Assembly (NCBI RefSeq): GCF_000685355.1
Contig: NZ_JHET01000008.1
Span: 124,001 to 188,000 of the forward strand
Reading direction: 5' to 3'
Origin: Microbacterium sp. CH12i
GTDB taxonomy: Bacteria; Actinomycetota; Actinomycetes; Actinomycetales; Microbacteriaceae
Length of the DNA stretch: 64,000 nucleotides
Below are positions 30,303 to 39,636 of the stretch, piece after piece. Numbering within the stretch: position 1 is the first letter of the stretch; each line of letters begins with the position of its first letter. Below the pieces are notes generated by a model, which had not been told where the DNA came from, ran no database searches, and was given only the letters and a program-made list of their open reading frames with translations. The translations under genes and the position numbers were made by a program.

Positions 30303-31824
30303 CCAGCGGGAAGAGGATGGTCTCGCGGATACCGAGACCAGTGATGGCCATCAGCAGCCGGTCAATGCCCATACCCATGCCCCCCCGACGGCGGCATACC
30401 GTGCTCGAGAGCGCGCAGGAACTCCTCGTCGACTCGCATCGCTTCGACGTCGCCGCGCGCGGCAAGCTTCGCTTGCTCAACGAAGCGCTCGCGCTGAATG
30501 ACAGGATCAACGAGCTCGGAGTACCCGGTGGCAAGTTCGAACCCGCGAATGTACAGGTCCCATTTCTCTACGACGCCAGCGATCGCGCGGTGCTCGCGCA
30601 CCAGCGGAGAGGTGTCTACCGGGAAGTCCATAACGAAGGTCGGGCGCACGAGGTCGTCCTTCACGAAGTGCTCCCAGAGCTCTTCGACGAGCTTGCCGTG
30701 GGTCGCCTGCGGCGGCAGATCAACACCGGATGCCTCGGCGAACGCAATCAGGTCCTCCACTGCGTCGTCCGGGGTGACCGTACGCCCGGAGGCTGCGGAA
30801 AGCGACTCATACATCGAGATGCGATCCCACTCACCGCCCAGGTCGTACTCCGTGCCATCTGCCCAGGTAACGGTCGTTGAGCCGGTGACAGCAACCGCAG
30901 ACTGCTGCACGAGCTCTTGCGTGAGCTCTGCCATCTGAATGTAGTCGCCGTAGGCCTGGTATGCCTCGAGCATCGCGAACTCGGGGCTGTGCGTGGAGTC
31001 AGCACCCTCATTGCGGAAGTTGCGGTTGATTTCGTAGACGCGCTCGATGCCGCCGACGACGGCGCGCTTAAGGTAAAGCTCCGGCGCGATGCGCAGGTAC
31101 AGCTCGGTGTCGAACGCATTCGAGTGGGTGATGAACGGACGAGCGGATGCTCCACCATGCTGCACCTGCAGCATGGGCGTCTCCACCTCGAGGTAGTCGT
31201 GCGAGCCGAACGTTGCTCGCAGACTCGCGTTGACCGCCGCGCGAGCGCGCACCGTTGTACGGGCCTGCTCGCGCACGATGAGGTCGAGGTAGCGAGTGCG
31301 CACGCGCCCTTCCTCGCTGAGCTCGGAGTATGCGTTCGGCAGCGGCAAAATCGCCTTGGACGCGATCTGCCAGCCGTCGGCCATGATCGACAGCTCACCG
31401 CGGCGGCTGGAGATCACCTGGCCGTGGACGAAGACGTGATCCCCCAGGTCGACATACTCTTTCCACTGCGCCAGCGACTCTTCGCCGACCTCCGCCAACG
31501 AGATCATGGCCTGGATGCGGGCACCATCGCCGGCCTGCAGCGTCGCGAAGCAGAGCTTGCCGGTGTTGCGGCTGAACACCACCCGTCCGGCAACGCCGAC
31601 GACAACTCCGGTCTCGTCTCCCGCCTCGAGCTCGCCGTACTCGGCGCGCAGCGCCGGGATCGTGTGCGTCACCGGCACCCCGACCGGGAAGCTCCGCCCG
31701 CGGCATCCGCTCGCTGTGCGATGAGTCGCTCACGCTTGGCCAGACGCACGGCCTTCTGCTCGTGAATCTCCTCGCCGTCGGTGTCGTCAGGGGTGGATGC
31801 GGGCGCGTCAGGCGCGGTGGTCAT
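30295..31824 (-). CDS. lysS: Lysyl-tRNA synthetase (class II), two frameshifts
   Basis: The OB-fold anticodon domain ([20 protein letters not shown]) and the class II core are clear: motif 1 near [10 protein letters not shown]-like [13 protein letters not shown], motif 2 [14 protein letters not shown], motif 3 [12 protein letters not shown]. One base is missing near 31688 (joining [15 protein letters not shown] to [11 protein letters not shown]), and one C too many is present in the run of seven at 30380-30386 just before motif 3. The corrected length is 509 residues. AAGGAG precedes the ATG. Since this enzyme is essential, the breaks are almost certainly sequence errors. Confidence 0.92.
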
Positions 31825-31885
31825 AAGGGCTCCTTGGAAGTCGCACTCAGTTTACCGGGCGCCCCTGCGACCGCTCACCGAACGC

Positions 31886-31909
31886 GGTCCCTGAGCCTGT
31901 CGAAGGGTC
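31886..31909. repeat. Dispersed 24-bp repeat, intergenic copy
   Basis: CTGAGCCTGTCGAAGGGTC preceded by GGTCC lies in the 114-base gap between the divergent lysS and DUF2207 genes. It is the best-formed copy and the reference for those in serS, folP, folE, ftsH and tilS. Confidence 0.7.
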
Positions 31910-31938
31910 TGGTAACCCTCCCCCGTTACGCTCGACGT

Positions 31939-33738
31939 ATGTTCTGGCAATCGATCCCCCGCTCTCTTGCCCTGCTGGCCGTCACGGCCGGCATGCTCCT
32001 GACCGGCTCTGCCGCCGCATCCGCTGCCCAATCACCCACCGGCGTCGACGACTTCGATTTCACTTCATGGGATGCGACCTACGAGGTCAGCCTCAACGAT
32101 GAAGGCCGTGCGACGATGCATGTCGAAGAGACCCGCGTGGCGGCATTTCCAGACTTCGATCAGAACCGCGGCATCGTCATCGGCTATCCGGAGAGCTACC
32201 AAGGCGCGACCCTGAACACGACGATTCTCTCGGTGCGCGACGAGAACGGCGACGAGGTTCCCTACGAGACCGAAGAAGATGACGGGCTCCTCTACGTCCT
32301 CACCGGCAACGACGACTACGTGCAGGGCTCGACCACCTACGTCATCGAGTACGAGATGCGCGACGTCATCCTTGCCGCTTCCGAGACGGGGGTCGATGAG
32401 TTCTACTGGGATCTGCTGCCGCTGAACAGCACGCAGGACGTCGATTCCTTCCACGCCGATGTCATCTTCTCCGATGAGCTCGCCGCGCACCTCACGGGCA
32501 ACGCATCGTGCTACCAAGGCCGAGAGCGATCGACTGAATCCTGCGAGCTCACTGGTGAGAACGGCACGTTTAGTGTCACAGCGGACGGCCTCGCAGCTGG
32601 CGAAGGTGTCACTGTGGCGATCGCTCTTGAGCCCGGCACTGTGACCCAGCCTCTGCGCGCGAGCCGAATGCTGCCACTGACGTACTGCCATACGCATTGG
32701 GTGGCGGCGCAGCCTTACTCTCGGTCGTCGGGTGGTTCGCGAGCTCTGCGATGATTCGCTCCCGACGCCGCGGTACCGGCGTCGTTGTTGCACAGTACGA
32801 CGTGCCGGATTCGATGTCGCCTCTTCTAGCCCACGCGATTGTGCCCGGCGCCAAGAATCCAATCACGGCCGAGATCGTGCACCTCGCCGTGCGCGGTCTG
32901 CTTCGCCTCGAAGAGCTTCCAGAGCCCGGTGCGAAAAAAACGACGTCCTCGTCTGCGGCGGCTCGCAGGCACCGCACCCGATCCGCTTGATGACCGCGCG
33001 ATGACTGCGTTGTTCACCAATACTGAGATCGACGCGGTCATGAAGATGCCGAAGAACAGCGAAGCCTTCGCCAAGCGCATGCAAGCGCTCATCAAAGACG
33101 GATCGAAAGCCGCAGAAGAGCGTCGCCTCACGACGAAGGCGCACAGCACCCTGGCGCGGATCACCCAGAGCATCGCAGTCTCGGCGATCGCGGTGATGCT
33201 CGGGTTGATGTTATGGGGCATGTTCACCGGTCGCGCATCTGCCGGACCCGTGCTCCTCGTGTTCATCTTCTGTGCCGTCTTCGTGCTGATTGCGAGCATC
33301 CAGGGCTTCAGGAAACACACGGTCCTCACCCCAGACGGCGCCCTGCAACTCGAGTACCTGGAGGGCGTGCGCGAGTTCATCCGCGTCGCCGAAGCCGACC
33401 GCCTGCGGATGCTGCAGTCGTATTCCGGAGCAGAACGCCGCAGCGATGGCACCGTTGATGTGATTCACATCTACGAGCGATTGCTCCCCTTCGCGATCTT
33501 GTTCGGCCAAGAGAACGAGTGGGGCGAGGTACTCGAAGACGCGTACAGCCGCGCCCAGCGCTCCCCCAGCTGGACAGACAACTCGTCGGCAGGCTTCGCT
33601 ATGCGAATGGGCGCCTTCTCCACGGCGACGCGTTCATCGTCGACCTATTCCGCTCCGAGCTCGTCGAGCTCTGGCGGGTCATCTGGCGGCGGGTTCTCCG
33701 GCGGCGGGGGCGGCGGCGGGTTCTCCGGCGGCCGCTGA
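31939..33738 (+). CDS. DUF2207 family membrane protein, two frameshifts
   Basis: A signal peptide (LALLAVTAGMLLTGSAAASA) leads to an extracellular DUF2207 domain (YEVSLNDEGRATMHVEETRV). A first helix (LLSVVGWFASSAM), a cytoplasmic part (YDVPDSMSPLLAHAIVPG) and two more helices (AVSAIAVMLGLMLWGMF, LLVFIFCAVFVLIASI) follow. It ends with a Ser/Gly-rich tail and FSGGGGGGGFSGGR, typical of the family. Breaks: one base lost near 32658 and one A too many in the run of seven at 32934-32940. The corrected length is 599 residues. It is divergent from lysS and inserted in a conserved block of opposite orientation. Function unknown. Confidence 0.82.
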
Positions 33739-33743
33739 GACCA

Positions 33744-33766
33744 GCCCTGAGCGAACGCCTCAGGGC
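33744..33766. terminator. Hairpin between DUF2207 and DUF2520 genes
   Basis: GCCCTGAG-CGAACGC-CTCAGGGC is a perfect 8-bp stem with a 7-base loop, placed between convergent genes and overlapping the stop of the minus-strand gene. There is no T tract. Confidence 0.5.
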
Positions 33767-34449
33767 GCGAGTGGATCGGATACCTCGCGCAAGGCGCGCT
33801 CGACGGTCGACTGCACGAGTGCCGAAAGATATCCGCCCGGGTTCTCGACCCCGATGCCGCGCAGCAGCGACGTGGACTGGCCGATGATCGCTCTCGAGAA
33901 CTCGGAAGCTGTAGCGATCGCCTCTGCGTATGACGCGCGATCTTCCTCGCTGATGACAATCGGCTCACAGCCCAGCTCGACGGCAAGCGCCTGAGCAATC
34001 GGCAACACCGGTCCTGGCGCGGTGACGGCAGCAAAGCTCGCCTGCAACTGGCGCAGATCGATCGACGTACCCGTGAATGAGATCGCCGGGTGCACCGCCA
34101 ACGGAATTGCGCCCGCTCGCTGCGCCGGCTCAAGCACATCAATGCCGAAAGCGGGGTCGGTGTGCAGGACGAGTTGCCCCGCCTGCCAGGCTCCGAGCTC
34201 GGCCATGCCCCGGACGAACCCAGCTAGTTGATCGTGCGGCACGGCCAGGATCACCAACTCGCTGCGACGCAGCACCTCCGGCGCCTCGAGCACAGGAACG
34301 CCCGGAAGCACACCGGCAACCCGGTCATCGTCAGAGCCACTCGTAATCCCTGTGATCGCATGCCCTGCCCCGGCGAGCGCCGCACCGATCACCGGGCCAA
34401 CGTGTCCTGCACCGATGATGCCGACGCCGAGCCTTCCGTCACGATCCAT
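33760..34449 (-). CDS. DUF2520 Rossmann-fold NADP-binding protein
   Basis: This 229-residue protein begins with a dinucleotide-binding motif, LGVGIIGAGHVGPVIGAAL, and SELVILAVPHDQL. The C-terminal helical part (PAISFTGTSIDLRQLQ, EPIVISEEDRASYAEAIATA) is the DUF2520 domain. In actinobacteria this gene normally sits between the PH-domain genes and panC. Here panC is missing and the DUF2207 gene lies next to it. Its start overlaps the preceding stop by 11 bases. A ketopantoate-reductase-like role has been suggested for relatives, but is not shown here. Confidence 0.82.
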   Translation of the reverse strand: MDRDGRLGVGIIGAGHVGPVIGAALAGAGHAITGITSGSDDDRVAGVLPGVPVLEAPEVLRRSELVILAVPHDQLAGFVRGMAELGAWQAGQLVLHTDPAFGIDVLEPAQRAGAIPLAVHPAISFTGTSIDLRQLQASFAAVTAPGPVLPIAQALAVELGCEPIVISEEDRASYAEAIATASEFSRAIIGQSTSLLRGIGVENPGGYLSALVQSTVERALREVSDPLAP

Positions 34450-36111
34450 TCGACGCCTCCGCCCAACGGTGGCTGTGGTCACGGTTCGCGGCGGATGCTG
34501 CGCGACGGACGATCTCATCGAGAGCGGTATTCAGCTCAGCACTGTCAATGCCGACCACATCGCCGTTGATCGGTCCGGTGACGCTGTGTGCGGTGAGGCC
34601 TCCGACACGTTGCATCCGATCGATCGGTCCCTGGTCACTCGAGATGCCTTGCAGACGTGCGAGCGGGAACACCGCGAGTTTGCGCCATACGACACCACGG
34701 CGAAAGATCAGTCCGAAGTCGGTGACGGTGAACCCATGGCGCTTCCACGAGACCGGCCGACGCCACCATGCACGCGGCTGCAGCACACGATACGGATCAT
34801 TCTGTTGCGGGCCGAGGATCCCGTGCTCCCAGACAAGCGGCATGTCCTCGGCGGGTAGGTCAGGAAGGATCAGGCCGAGCACACGCTCGACGTCAGCGCG
34901 TTTGCCCACGGGAAGGACGACGTTGAACTGCTGCGCCGAGCTGGACTGCTGCGCGGACATGCTCTTGCCGCTCATGCGATTGATCTTGATTGTCCACCAG
35001 CCGAACGGCCGCCAGAGGAATGGCTGCGAAACCTCGACGCCGAATATGCGTCCGGGCGGAATGGTCTCGGTGATGGTGGTGAACAGGCCGAAAGTGATGC
35101 GCACGCCATCCGACGTCGGTGCGATCGAGTAGCGCAACGACTTCGAAATTTGCCCCCAGGTGATCGCGACCGTCGCGATGATGAACGGAACTCCCATTCC
35201 GAGCACAATCGCCACCACACCGATCCACGCGTCGGGGTCTCCGTCCGCAAGAATCGCGGGGACCGCGAAAGCGAGGCCGACCGCAAAGATCGCGAGGAAG
35301 AAAAAGAACCACAGCACGCCCGCGAGCAGCATCGAGCCCACCAGACGCCCGGTGGGGATTCTCACGACGCTCTCGGGCTCGACGTCACTGAGATCAACGC
35401 CGCCGATGAGGTCGGTCACGCCGGTGTTCATCGAACCGACGAGCTGGCCGCGCATCGTTGCAGGAGCCGGGATCTGCGGTCCGCCCTGGCGCGCATGACG
35501 CGCTGCGCGTGCGCCAGATGCGAGGCGGAGGATGTCGGACCGCACTGCCTCAGCTTTGGACGTGGACAGGTACTCCAGCGCCACGTTCGCGTCGGTGCCA
35601 GCGCCCACGACTTCGAGCTTTGCCATCCCGATCAGCCGGGCGGGGAAGGGACGGGTGAGATTGACACCCTGCACACGATCGAGCGGAGCGCGCCGATGAG
35701 ATCGGAAGACGATGCCTTTTCGAACTTCTACGTGCTCATCGGAGATGCGGAACTGCTGGAACCGCCACACCATCCAGAACCCGATGATCAGCACGGCCAG
35801 CACACCGAGCACAATCAACAGCGCAACCAAGATCAAGTTATTGGCGAACACCCAGTCGACCGGGTCGCCGCCGCCGTAGTCGCCGACGTGCGCTTCTTCC
35901 GGAGCGAAGAGTCCGATGAAGCCGAAGATGATGCGGTCACGGAAGTTGTTCAGCAGAGGCCCGCGACGAGGATGAGGACCAGCCCGCCCTTGAACAGGGG
36001 CGTGAGGGGGTGCATCCGGTGCCATTCGCCATCAGCGAGCGAATCGCTGTTGGTGGGCTGCGCCGGATGCGACACAGGAAGCGACGGGTCGGGCGGCTGG
36101 GGCGTGCTCAC
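34439..36111 (-). CDS. Membrane protein with YdbT-type bacterial PH domains, frameshifted
   Basis: This protein has two N-terminal helices, a PH domain (RISDEHVEVRKGIVFRSHRR, APLDRVQGVNL), two further helices (LLAGVLWFFFFLAIFAVGLA, GVVAIVLGMGVPFII) and two more PH-like units (YSIAPTSDGVRITFGLF, FTVTDFGLIFRRGVVWRKLA). One base restored near 35956 (GCCTCCTGCTGAAC) links the N-terminal part, which begins at GTG 36111 and overlaps the previous stop as GTGA. The corrected length is 557 residues. Relatives are paired with a smaller PH protein, as here. The role is unknown; a membrane lipid or envelope function is plausible. Confidence 0.83.
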
Positions 36112-36851
36112 AGGCCGGTCCGACGAGTTTCGGCGACGTCGATGAGGGTGTCACGCAAGGCTTCTGCGGCGGCCCGCGTGAGTCCAGGGATCTGCACGCC
36201 TGTGGTCGCGGCGGCAGTCACCATCTTCAGCTGCGAGACGCCGAAGGCGCGATCCAGCGGTCCGTGCGTGATGTCGACGAGCTGCATCCGCCCGTAGGGC
36301 ACCGCGATGATGCGCTGCCAAAGAATGCCCTTGCGGAACACGATGTCATCTGCGCGCAGCATGTAGCCGATCGCCTTCGCCTGCCGCGGCAGGATGATCA
36401 GAGTGATCAGGGTGACGAAAATAAGGATGCCAGCGGGGATCCATACCCAGAGCTGATCAAAGACCAGTCCAACGATGAGGGCCGCAGCGATGATGATCGC
36501 CAGCATGATCCCGTTCTGTACGAACTGGGACACGACGTAGCGCGGAGAGATCTGGTGCCACTTGCCGTCTAGGGCGAGTCGGGCGGTGCTGCGAGGCTCA
36601 CGAATCTGCGAGTACGTGCCCTCGTCCAATATCGGGGGTGCAGTAATTGGCGGCGCCTGTGCGGCGACCGGTGCTGGCGCGCTGAAAGCCGGAGCGGGCG
36701 CAACAGCCGGAGCGGGCGGCACACCAATCGGAGTGGGCGGCGGCGCTGGCGGCACATTCGTCACGAATGACGGCGCAGGCGGCAGAGGCGACGGCGAGGG
36801 CTCAGTGCCCCGCGGGTACTCCGGTGGCGGGGTCATCTGGCTGTCGGTCAT
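36108..36851 (-). CDS. Membrane protein with one bacterial PH domain (YdbS-like)
   Basis: This 247-residue protein starts with about 75 residues rich in Pro and Ala (PPAPPPTPIGVPPAPAVAPA), then has two helices (IMLAIIIAAALIVGLVF, VWIPAGILIFVTLITLII) and one PH domain (YMLRADDIVFRKGILWQRII, AVPYGRMQLVDI, GPLDRAFGVSQLKM). The start overlaps the DUF3180 gene by 50 bases in another frame, so the two are co-translated. It should form a unit with the larger PH protein that follows. Confidence 0.84.
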   Translation of the reverse strand: MTDSQMTPPPEYPRGTEPSPSPLPPAPSFVTNVPPAPPPTPIGVPPAPAVAPAPAFSAPAPVAAQAPPITAPPILDEGTYSQIREPRSTARLALDGKWHQISPRYVVSQFVQNGIMLAIIIAAALIVGLVFDQLWVWIPAGILIFVTLITLIILPRQAKAIGYMLRADDIVFRKGILWQRIIAVPYGRMQLVDITHGPLDRAFGVSQLKMVTAAATTGVQIPGLTRAAAEALRDTLIDVAETRRTGL

Positions 36852-37290
36852 CAGGGCCCTTCGGCAGAGTGCAGAACTGTTCGGCGACGAGAGCTGCGGC
36901 CACGAGCACGAGCGAACTCGCCACGAGTGCAGCCATCGCCACAATCGACCCTACCTGGGGATCGACCGGACGTGACAACAAGAACGTTCCGAGCCCGGCG
37001 CCGAGCCCGGTCATGATCGCGCCGAGCAGGCTCGAGGCTCGCGCAAGTGTCGCCGCGCGAGTGGCGCGGAACGGGTCGATGCGTCCCGGCGTCCGTCCGC
37101 GCACGCTGCGTCGCACCGGCCAGGCGACAGCGAGAACCGCAGCGGCCAGCAACAGCAGAAGAACTGGCAGGAAGCCCGACGGCGTAAACGTCGCACGCCC
37201 CGAAACGGTCAGCACCTGGTCGATCAGATACCCGAGACCGCCCGCGACGAGCGCGAGAACAACGAGGGCGGTCGCCGATGTGCGCTTCAC
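36802..37290 (-). CDS. DUF3180 membrane protein
   Basis: This 162-residue protein has four predicted membrane helices: ATALVVLALVAGGLGYLI, FLPVLLLLLAAAVLAVAW, LLGAIMTGLGAGLGTFLL and IVAMAALVASSLVLVAAALV. DUF3180 proteins lie directly after folK in many actinobacteria, and the GTG start here overlaps the folK stop (TGA within GTGAAG). The C-terminal 20 residues are hydrophilic and extend into the next gene. Function unknown; an envelope role is a guess from the PH neighbours. Confidence 0.85.
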   Translation of the reverse strand: MKRTSATALVVLALVAGGLGYLIDQVLTVSGRATFTPSGFLPVLLLLLAAAVLAVAWPVRRSVRGRTPGRIDPFRATRAATLARASSLLGAIMTGLGAGLGTFLLSRPVDPQVGSIVAMAALVASSLVLVAAALVAEQFCTLPKGPDDRQPDDPATGVPAGH

Positions 37291-37838
37291 AGACGCTCCG
37301 GATCATCGCCAACAGGATCCGCACGCAGGCGAGCCGCGAGGTCGGCGACATTCCCCAGCCCAGGAATCTTGGCCTCGGGCGCAATGCTCAGCCACGGCTC
37401 CAGCACGAACAGTCGCTCGCCAGCACGAGGGTGCGGCAGCAGCAGATGCGGATCCTCGGAGACGATATCGCCATACGTGATCAGGTCAAGGTCGAGAGTC
37501 CGGTCACCCCACCGCTCGTGACGCTCACGTCCGTACTCGTCCTCGATCGCGTGCAGCATGCCCAGCAGCACCTGCGGTGCCAAACGCGTGGTGACCAGCG
37601 CGACCGCGTTCACATAGCCCGGAGCATCCGGATCGGGTCCGTCAACGCGCACCGCGACGGTCTCGAAGAGGTCAGAGAGCCGCACATCATCAACGAGCGG
37701 CAACCGCGCGATACGTTCGACGGCGGACTGGATCGTCTCGCGGCGATCACCGAGATTCGCCCCGAGTGCGACGACCGCGGTGGTCCACTCACGTCCGGGA
37801 CGCGGATCTGGTGCTGCTGGTGGCGGTTTACGGATCAT
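37287..37838 (-). CDS. folK: 2-amino-4-hydroxy-6-hydroxymethyldihydropteridine pyrophosphokinase (HPPK)
   Basis: This 183-residue enzyme transfers pyrophosphate from ATP to 6-hydroxymethyl-dihydropterin. VVALGANLGDRRETI is the N-terminal motif, and RWGDRTLDLDLITYGD holds the two Mg-binding aspartates. LLLPHPRAGERLFVLEPW is the C-terminal signature. Its ATG overlaps the folB stop as TAATG and its stop overlaps the next gene, so the folate genes are strongly coupled. Confidence 0.95.
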   Translation of the reverse strand: MIRKPPPAAPDPRPGREWTTAVVALGANLGDRRETIQSAVERIARLPLVDDVRLSDLFETVAVRVDGPDPDAPGYVNAVALVTTRLAPQVLLGMLHAIEDEYGRERHERWGDRTLDLDLITYGDIVSEDPHLLLPHPRAGERLFVLEPWLSIAPEAKIPGLGNVADLAARLRADPVGDDPERL

Positions 37839-38215
37839 TACGGCGCAACTTTCTGACCCCGGTGCACGGTGACTGAGACATCGGCGAAAGAAAGCGAAAT
37901 CGGTGCGTGCGGCTTGTGCACAGTGACGCTGGTCAGCTGCACCCTCTCATCCGTGAGCACGACATCTGCAATGCGTACGGCGAGCGTTTCGATGAGGTTC
38001 ACCGGTTCGCCGGCGACCACCGCTGCGACCTTCTCGGCGAGCTCACCGTAGTGCACGGTGTCAGCCACATCGTCGGATGCCGCGGCATCCGCCAACGCGA
38101 TATGAAGGCGCACGTCGATCACGAATTCTTGGCCGTTCTCGCGCTCGTGATCGAACACGCCGTGCCGGCCGAAAACCGTGAGTCCGGTGAGCTGAATTTC
38201 GTCCAAAGGGTGCAT
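37838..38215 (-). CDS. folB: Dihydroneopterin aldolase
   Basis: This 125-residue enzyme begins MHPLDEIQLTGLTVFGRHGV, with the conserved GxxGVFDHER segment and active-site glutamate in HERENGQEFVIDV, and has VHYGELAEKVAAVV and the lysine in VTVHKPHAPI. It converts dihydroneopterin to hydroxymethyl-dihydropterin and glycolaldehyde, the step before FolK. One base separates the folP stop from its ATG, a tight operon arrangement. The internal ATG at 38215 fits the known family start. Confidence 0.95.
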   Translation of the reverse strand: MHPLDEIQLTGLTVFGRHGVFDHERENGQEFVIDVRLHIALADAAASDDVADTVHYGELAEKVAAVVAGEPVNLIETLAVRIADVVLTDERVQLTSVTVHKPHAPISLSFADVSVTVHRGQKVAP

Positions 38216-38216
38216 T

Positions 38217-39032
38217 TCAGCCCTCCCAGGCATGTGCGATCGCGAGCGCATCGCGGGTGGCGGCGACGTTGTGCACGCGCACTGCCCAGACACCGTGACG
38301 GACAGCAAGTGCGCTGGTGACGGCGGTCGCGAGGTCGCGCCGCGCCTCATCGATCTCCTCGAGAGCCCCCAGCCCCCGAGCCTGTCGAAGGGTGTCTGCC
38401 AGAAAGAGCTTGCGTGAAGTGCCGATGAGCACGCGGTATCCGAGCGCCGTGATGTCAGCGAGGCCGCGCAGCACGTCCCAGTTCTGCGCGCCCGCCTTGG
38501 CGAAGCCGATCCCCGGGTCAACGATCAGTCGCGCAGGGGCGATACCTGCTGCGGCTGCCTTCTCGATCCGCTCCCGGAGTTCACCCGCGACCTCACGTGC
38601 GGCCCGGCTGTACTCGGCGAGCGCGTACATGTCATCGGAGGGGCCCCGCCAGTGTCCGATGGCGAAGTCCGCGCCGGACTCGGCGACCGCGCTCAGCATC
38701 TCCGGATCAGCGAGACCACCCGAGACGTCATTCACGATCCGCGCCCCTGCGCGCACGGCGGCTACTGCCGTCGAGGCATTCAGCGTGTCAACGCTCACCG
38801 GGATACCCTGCGCAGCGAGTTCCTGGATGACCGGAACCACCCGCTGCTCTTCGACGGCAGGATCAACCCGTTCGGACCCCGGTCGCGTGGACTCTCCACC
38901 CACGTCAAGCACAGTCGCACCATCCTCGCAGAGGCTGAGTCCGTGAGCGATGGCGCGCTCTGGGTCAAAATAGCGACCCCCGTCGCTGAACGAGTCAGGA
39001 GTGACGTTGACGATGCCCCAGATCCCGGTCAT
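38217..39032 (-). CDS. folP: Dihydropteroate synthase
   Basis: This 271-residue TIM-barrel enzyme joins p-aminobenzoate to the pterin pyrophosphate. Motifs: GIVNVTPDSFSDGGRY, VLDVGGESTRPG, VNDVSGG, LIVDPGIGFAK and LIGTSRKLFL. A segment ADTLRQARGLGALEE follows the LIGTSRK motif, at the usual loop before the last helices. It is encoded by a copy of the dispersed repeat and looks like an insertion. The ATG overlaps the folE stop (ATGA). Confidence 0.95.
   Translation of the reverse strand: MTGIWGIVNVTPDSFSDGGRYFDPERAIAHGLSLCEDGATVLDVGGESTRPGSERVDPAVEEQRVVPVIQELAAQGIPVSVDTLNASTAVAAVRAGARIVNDVSGGLADPEMLSAVAESGADFAIGHWRGPSDDMYALAEYSRAAREVAGELRERIEKAAAAGIAPARLIVDPGIGFAKAGAQNWDVLRGLADITALGYRVLIGTSRKLFLADTLRQARGLGALEEIDEARRDLATAVTSALAVRHGVWAVRVHNVAATRDALAIAHAWEG
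38371..38394. repeat. Dispersed 24-bp repeat, copy inside folP
   Basis: CCGAGCCTGTCGAAGGGTG is nearly the same as the intergenic copy at 31886. It is read through in frame by folP (coding strand CACCCTTCGACAGGCTCGG) and encodes TLRQARG. Confidence 0.7.
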
Positions 39033-39634
39033 CGAGCGCCCGCTGAACCTGTCGAAGTCCCGATGAGTGTGACCAGTTCTGCCCGTGCGACCGGTTCGGT
39101 GTATATGCCACGGGCGGCCATCGTGAGGGTGGATGCTTCGGGCTGGCGACCGCCGCGCATCGTGACGCAGCCGTGCGTGGCATCCAGAACGACGAGGACC
39201 CCGCGAGTGTCGAGATGCTCAGAAATGGTGTCAGCGATCTGCTCGCCGAGGCGCTCCTGCACCTGTGGACGGGTAGCGAGGGTCTCGACGACCCGAATCA
39301 GAGCGCCGAGTCCGACGACTTGCTCGCCGGGCAGGTACGCGATGTGCGCGCGACCCGCGAACGGCAGCAGGTGGTGTTCACACACCGAGCGGAAACGGAT
39401 GTCTCGCAACAGCACCGCGCCAGAGGGCAGAGTCTCTGGCGCAGGCCCCCGCGAGACGCTGATCGTGCGCGCAAGCGGCGCCGCAGCATCTTCTCCGACA
39501 CCGGCGAAGAACTCGGAGTAAAGATCGGCCATGCGAGCGGGAGTCTGCTTCAGCCCCGGGCGCTCTGGATCCTCGCCGATTGCCTCAAGCAGCTCACGCG
39601 TGAGCCGCTCGACACGCCGCCTGTCGACAGCCAC
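39029..39634 (-). CDS. folE: GTP cyclohydrolase I
   Basis: This enzyme of about 201 residues makes dihydroneopterin triphosphate, the first folate step. Zinc ligands are in SVCEHHLLPFAG and DATHGCVTMRG. The GTG at 39634 gives MAVDRRRVERLTRELLEAIG and lies 2 bases past the ftsH stop. The last residues, LIGTSTGSAGAR, extend beyond the normal family end and are encoded by a dispersed repeat, which also brings the coding sequence to the stop that overlaps the folP ATG. Confidence 0.94.
   Translation of the reverse strand: MAVDRRRVERLTRELLEAIGEDPERPGLKQTPARMADLYSEFFAGVGEDAAAPLARTISVSRGPAPETLPSGAVLLRDIRFRSVCEHHLLPFAGRAHIAYLPGEQVVGLGALIRVVETLATRPQVQERLGEQIADTISEHLDTRGVLVVLDATHGCVTMRGGRQPEASTLTMAARGIYTEPVARAELVTLIGTSTGSAGAR
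39038..39061. repeat. Dispersed 24-bp repeat, copy at the folE 3' end
   Basis: CGCTGAACCTGTCGAAGTCCC is a diverged copy. On the coding strand it specifies the tail GTSTGSAG of FolE, immediately before the folE/folP overlap. Confidence 0.55.
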
Positions 39635-39636
39635 GA

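Noticed and set aside
30380-30386. Programmed frameshift in lysS at the run of seven C
   Set aside because: A second, unrelated break in the same gene and identical problems in many other genes make a sequencing error far more likely.
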